Below are positions 22,013-41,000 of a stretch of 41,000 bases of DNA, in pieces. This stretch comes from Cristatella mucedo (taxonomy: Eukaryota; Bryozoa; Phylactolaemata; Cristatellidae): contig WPIO01000042.1 in assembly GCA_009760855.2 (NCBI GenBank), positions 282,501 to 323,500 of the forward strand, written 5' to 3'. The notes beneath the pieces were generated by a model, which saw nothing but the letters and a program-made list of their open reading frames with translations, did no database searches and was not told the DNA's origin. Each line of letters opens with the position of its first letter. Position 1 is the first letter of the stretch. A program made the translations under genes and the position numbers.

Positions 22013-22145
22013 GGTTTGGTCCTGCGGTTTAAGGTGCTCGCCCCGACTGAAGTCTGGCTGAGGTCGTGGGCTCGAGCCATGAGGCACATGTGAAGCGCCT
22101 GAATAGAGATTAAGTTCTCTTAGGGCGCTATAAAAATGAATTATA
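22013..22145 (+). mobile_element. SINE2 (tRNA-derived) copy
   Basis: tggtttggtcctgcggtttaaggtgctcgcc (A-box region, Leu/Ser-tRNA-like D arm), ggtcgtgggctcgagcc (B box), aggcacatgtga, then the 34-base tail hairpin gcgcctgaatagagat..tctcttagggcgc (22095-22128) and an AT-rich end. Confidence 0.82.
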
Positions 22146-22149
22146 TTTA

Positions 22150-22964
22150 TATTTATTACTCGAGAAATGTATGCGTATTCCAATATATTGCTTCGCCCGT
22201 ATTGAGCAAAAAGTATGGATCACTCGATAGAAGAGACTTCTCCCGAAGCCTCGCCGTAGGTGCCTCAAAATCGACGACGCACCCCGGTTTCCTTAACGTA
22301 TGCAGACTGTATGCACGGCGTATATACTGAGTCTGCAGTGAAGGTCACTCGAGCAATGCGGCCCCAGCAGCCAACCGATTAGCTTGAAGCCCGTCTAGCT
22401 GTACTGATTAGCATTGGGGCGGGCGAGGTACCAATGCGGGCAAGGATAGACATTAGCTTAGAGCCATTTGTTTTATTGTTGATTAGTGTGTGCGTCTTGC
22501 ATATCCAGCGGATGGTATTTGAATGATCTATGCGCTCAAATTATATGCAGCATACGTAAAGTATATTCAAGTTACATTAACTATATAAATAAACAATATC
22601 AAGTAAATATTCAACGTAGATATATATATATTTTTCTACATATACAGAGTATATTTGTGTATATACATACACTAGGGGCATGGCCTCTGCCTACGCTATC
22701 ATATACTTGTCTACGCGGTGTACCCGTTGCCGTAAGCGCAGTACGCTAAGAACGCAAGAATGAACATTTGACTGCCCTTTTTATTATCAGCAAATTTGGT
22801 TTCTTATTAATACTGTCCTTACGTAGGGACAGACGCACACGCAGCCGTAAACCTTCGCAGGCTGAGTGCCTACGTACGTACGGTTGGAACAGCCGTAAAT
22901 ATGCGCGCATAAACACGCGCGTAGGCGCAAGCTGAAGCGATCGCTGCTCCATGCGACAGCTTTC

Positions 22965-22965
<1 letters not shown>
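22150..22965. other. no gene recognised; AT-rich patches
   Basis: Contains tatatatata (22620-22632) and short frames only. Downstream of the TTLL10-like gene's end. Confidence 0.4.

Positions 22966-22970
<5 letters not shown>

Positions 22971-23049
<79 letters not shown>
22971..23049. repeat. (GA)n microsatellite
   Basis: About 78 bp of pure GA. About 180 bases beyond the candidate poly(A) signal of the TTLL10-like gene. Confidence 0.95.
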
Positions 23050-23051
<2 letters not shown>

Positions 23052-23230
23052 GAGTGAGTGAGTGCATCGCGTTTGTCTCGCTGCCGTTTCCCGAGCAGAG
23101 ACAGCAGCCTTAACGCTTGCCAGCGACTATATCTATGAAAAACTGGTGGGGCGGGGAGGCGAGTAAAGCTGCGCTTCACAACAATGTTCAGTTACAAGTT
23201 ACTGAACGAAATCACGCTTTCGAGTAAGTT

Positions 23231-23236
23231 TTTATT
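23231..23236 (-). terminator. candidate poly(A) signal of the TTLL10-like gene
   Basis: AATAAA on the minus strand about 490 bases past the TAG stop of exon 11. It is the nearest canonical hexamer noticed downstream. Function is inferred from position only. Confidence 0.4.
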
Positions 23237-23722
23237 GCCGAAGATTTAGTTCTGCGTGCTACTTCCGACCGAAAGTGGAGTTCTGTTCTCAACCGAACGC
23301 GGCCGGTCTACGCCCACCGAGTCCGGCGCATGCTGCCGCTGGCGTCCAAGATTCCCGAGTGCAGTACACCGTGCTATGGCGGATGCGAGCGCGCCGCGCG
23401 CCAGCGTTCCTCGCGCGACGCGGGTCTGGGCGGCAGTTTGCAGGAGGCTCGACTGAGGGAGAGCGAGCGAGCGAGCGAGCGAGCAGAGGCCGCTCTCTCG
23501 CGCAGGAGGAAGGAGTAGGGAGAGGAGCGTGGGCGCGCCTCGCTCTCGTCAGGTGAGCAGAAGGCAGAGCTGGCGGCAGGCCGCGAGAGACGAGAGTCGC
23601 AAGGCCCGCCTGTCGTGCATAGCAATATGGAACGCGACTTCGCCGGCAGTGGTCGGCTCCCAGTCGTCGGTCGCCGAGAGCTGTCCGTCGGCCCGGCGGG
23701 GCCGGTCCAGCGGCGCCGCTCG

Positions 23723-40287
<16,565 letters not shown>

Positions 40288-40421
40288 AGGATCGTAGGCT
40301 GACACACGCCATAGATGTTCGGGACAATGACTACAATCGAAAATGTGAAGAGTATAAGTCTGTGCTTATATATTAGAAGAGCTCACTGCCTGCGACCCGC
40401 TTCTGCTGAGTGATAGCTCAC

Positions 40422-40462
40422 ACTGCTTTGCCATCCTGCCGCATCACGGAAGAATGCGCCAT
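40422..40462 (-). CDS. possible additional first exon of the TTLL10-like gene
   Basis: A strong-context ATG (CAAGATGGCG, A at -3, G at +4) opens a 13-codon frame beginning MAHSSVMRQDGKA. It stops at GCAGT|gtgagc, phase 2. An acceptor ttttcgattgtag at 40331 would join it in frame to 40330-40038, giving HCPEHLWRVSAYDP before the Met at 40287 and a total of 832 residues. The intron would be only 91 bp. The matching phase is suggestive but could be chance; without cDNA this stays an alternative to the start at 40287. Confidence 0.35.
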
Positions 40463-40490
40463 CTTGCCACGTGTCAAAAGTCCGCCATCT
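40456..40490 (-). promoter_or_regulatory. two YY1-like GATGGCG motifs in sense orientation upstream of the TTLL10-like start
   Basis: The minus strand carries CCAGATGGCGGAC (about 40480-40492) and CAAGATGGCGC (40466-40456). Both resemble the animal YY1 core AAGATGGCGGC, which often sits just downstream of transcription starts in the sense orientation. A CACGTG E-box lies between them (about 40467-40473). No TATA box is evident. The first motif also resembles a partial CTCF site. Promoter function is inferred. Confidence 0.35.
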
Positions 40491-40499
40491 GGCGGTGTG

Positions 40500-41000
40500 A
40501 CGAAGGGAAGGACAGACTTTCTCGCTTTAATTAGTAGAGGTCCCAGTGATAGCACGGAGTGATGATAGGTTGGCAAATTATTTTGCAATCGCAAATGCTT
40601 GTGTAAGCTAGCTCAGGCTAAGCCCGGTAATATGAGAATCACCAGCGAGCAACCGTGACTAACAGCCAAAGCTTTCGACCACGGATTTGGAAAAAGGCAA
40701 TTTAAAAATTAGAGCAGGAATATGCAGGTAGATTAACCGCAAGGGCTGGGTGCTCACGAAAGGTGATGCCTCGCGGCTATAGCTATGACATACTTTGTCG
40801 TGGAGAAAAACATCAGGTGGTGATTATGTTTGGCATATTCAAGGCCAGTTCAGAATGGTGTCTAGCTACTGATAATTGATATCATGCTAACGACAGCGGT
40901 TGGCCGTATCCCACGACGTTCATAGCCCTAAACGGTGGCGATAAACATTGTGAGCAATAGATATTCATCACACATTCTTATCGAGAGAGTACTTGGGCAA
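40500..41000. other. upstream of the TTLL10-like gene; nothing recognised
   Basis: No coding frame or element landmark. Likely 5' flanking DNA of the gene. Confidence 0.4.

Overview
The window is nuclear DNA from an animal, most likely an invertebrate whose phylum I cannot settle. The evidence is a protein-coding gene split by GT-AG introns, CR1/L2-type non-LTR retrotransposons, a Ty3/gypsy remnant, tRNA-derived SINEs and many long GA/CT microsatellites. No bacterial-style operons, rRNA genes, CRISPR arrays or functional tRNA genes were seen. Most long open frames are artefacts of simple repeats or GC-rich DNA.

One real host gene was found. It occupies the right half on the minus strand, about 40.46 kb down to 23.72 kb. 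It encodes a TTLL10-like member of the tubulin tyrosine ligase-like family, the glycylase branch. I traced eleven coding exons: 40287-40038, 39269-39129, 37480-37303, 34218-34100, 33184-32984, 31277-31121, 30921-30750, 30544-30404, 28040-27830, 26877-26379 and 24068-23723. All junctions are GT-AG and every splice phase matches. The sum is 2415 bp, or 804 residues plus a stop. A short extra first exon (40462-40422) would add 28 residues. The protein has an acidic, Ser/Asp-rich N-terminus (about 1-175), a complete TTL ligase domain (about 178-560) and a long Ala/Gly/Pro-rich tail (about 560-804).

The left half (1-22 kb) has no gene I can defend. It is a mosaic of mobile elements. From left to right it holds: an inverted pair of GGGGAAATGTCC-type arrays at 325-425 and 1605-1768 with a Tigger/pogo-like MITE between them; LINE-A 3' ends; LINE-B 3' ends with (TAA)n tails; a purine minisatellite and GA arrays; several GC-rich, CpG-rich blocks (about 5.8-6.9, 8.0-8.9, 11.5-12.1 kb); two tRNA-derived SINE families; a decayed gypsy reverse transcriptase (16.1-16.6 kb); and a LINE-A/LINE-B head-to-head pair (17.2-19.2 kb). 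The same families recur in the TTLL10-like introns.

The most interesting non-gene pattern is that LINE-B and the SINE2 family end in the same 34-nt hairpin, which suggests the SINE uses the LINE's reverse transcriptase. In one LINE-B copy that hairpin has been expanded into a GA microsatellite.
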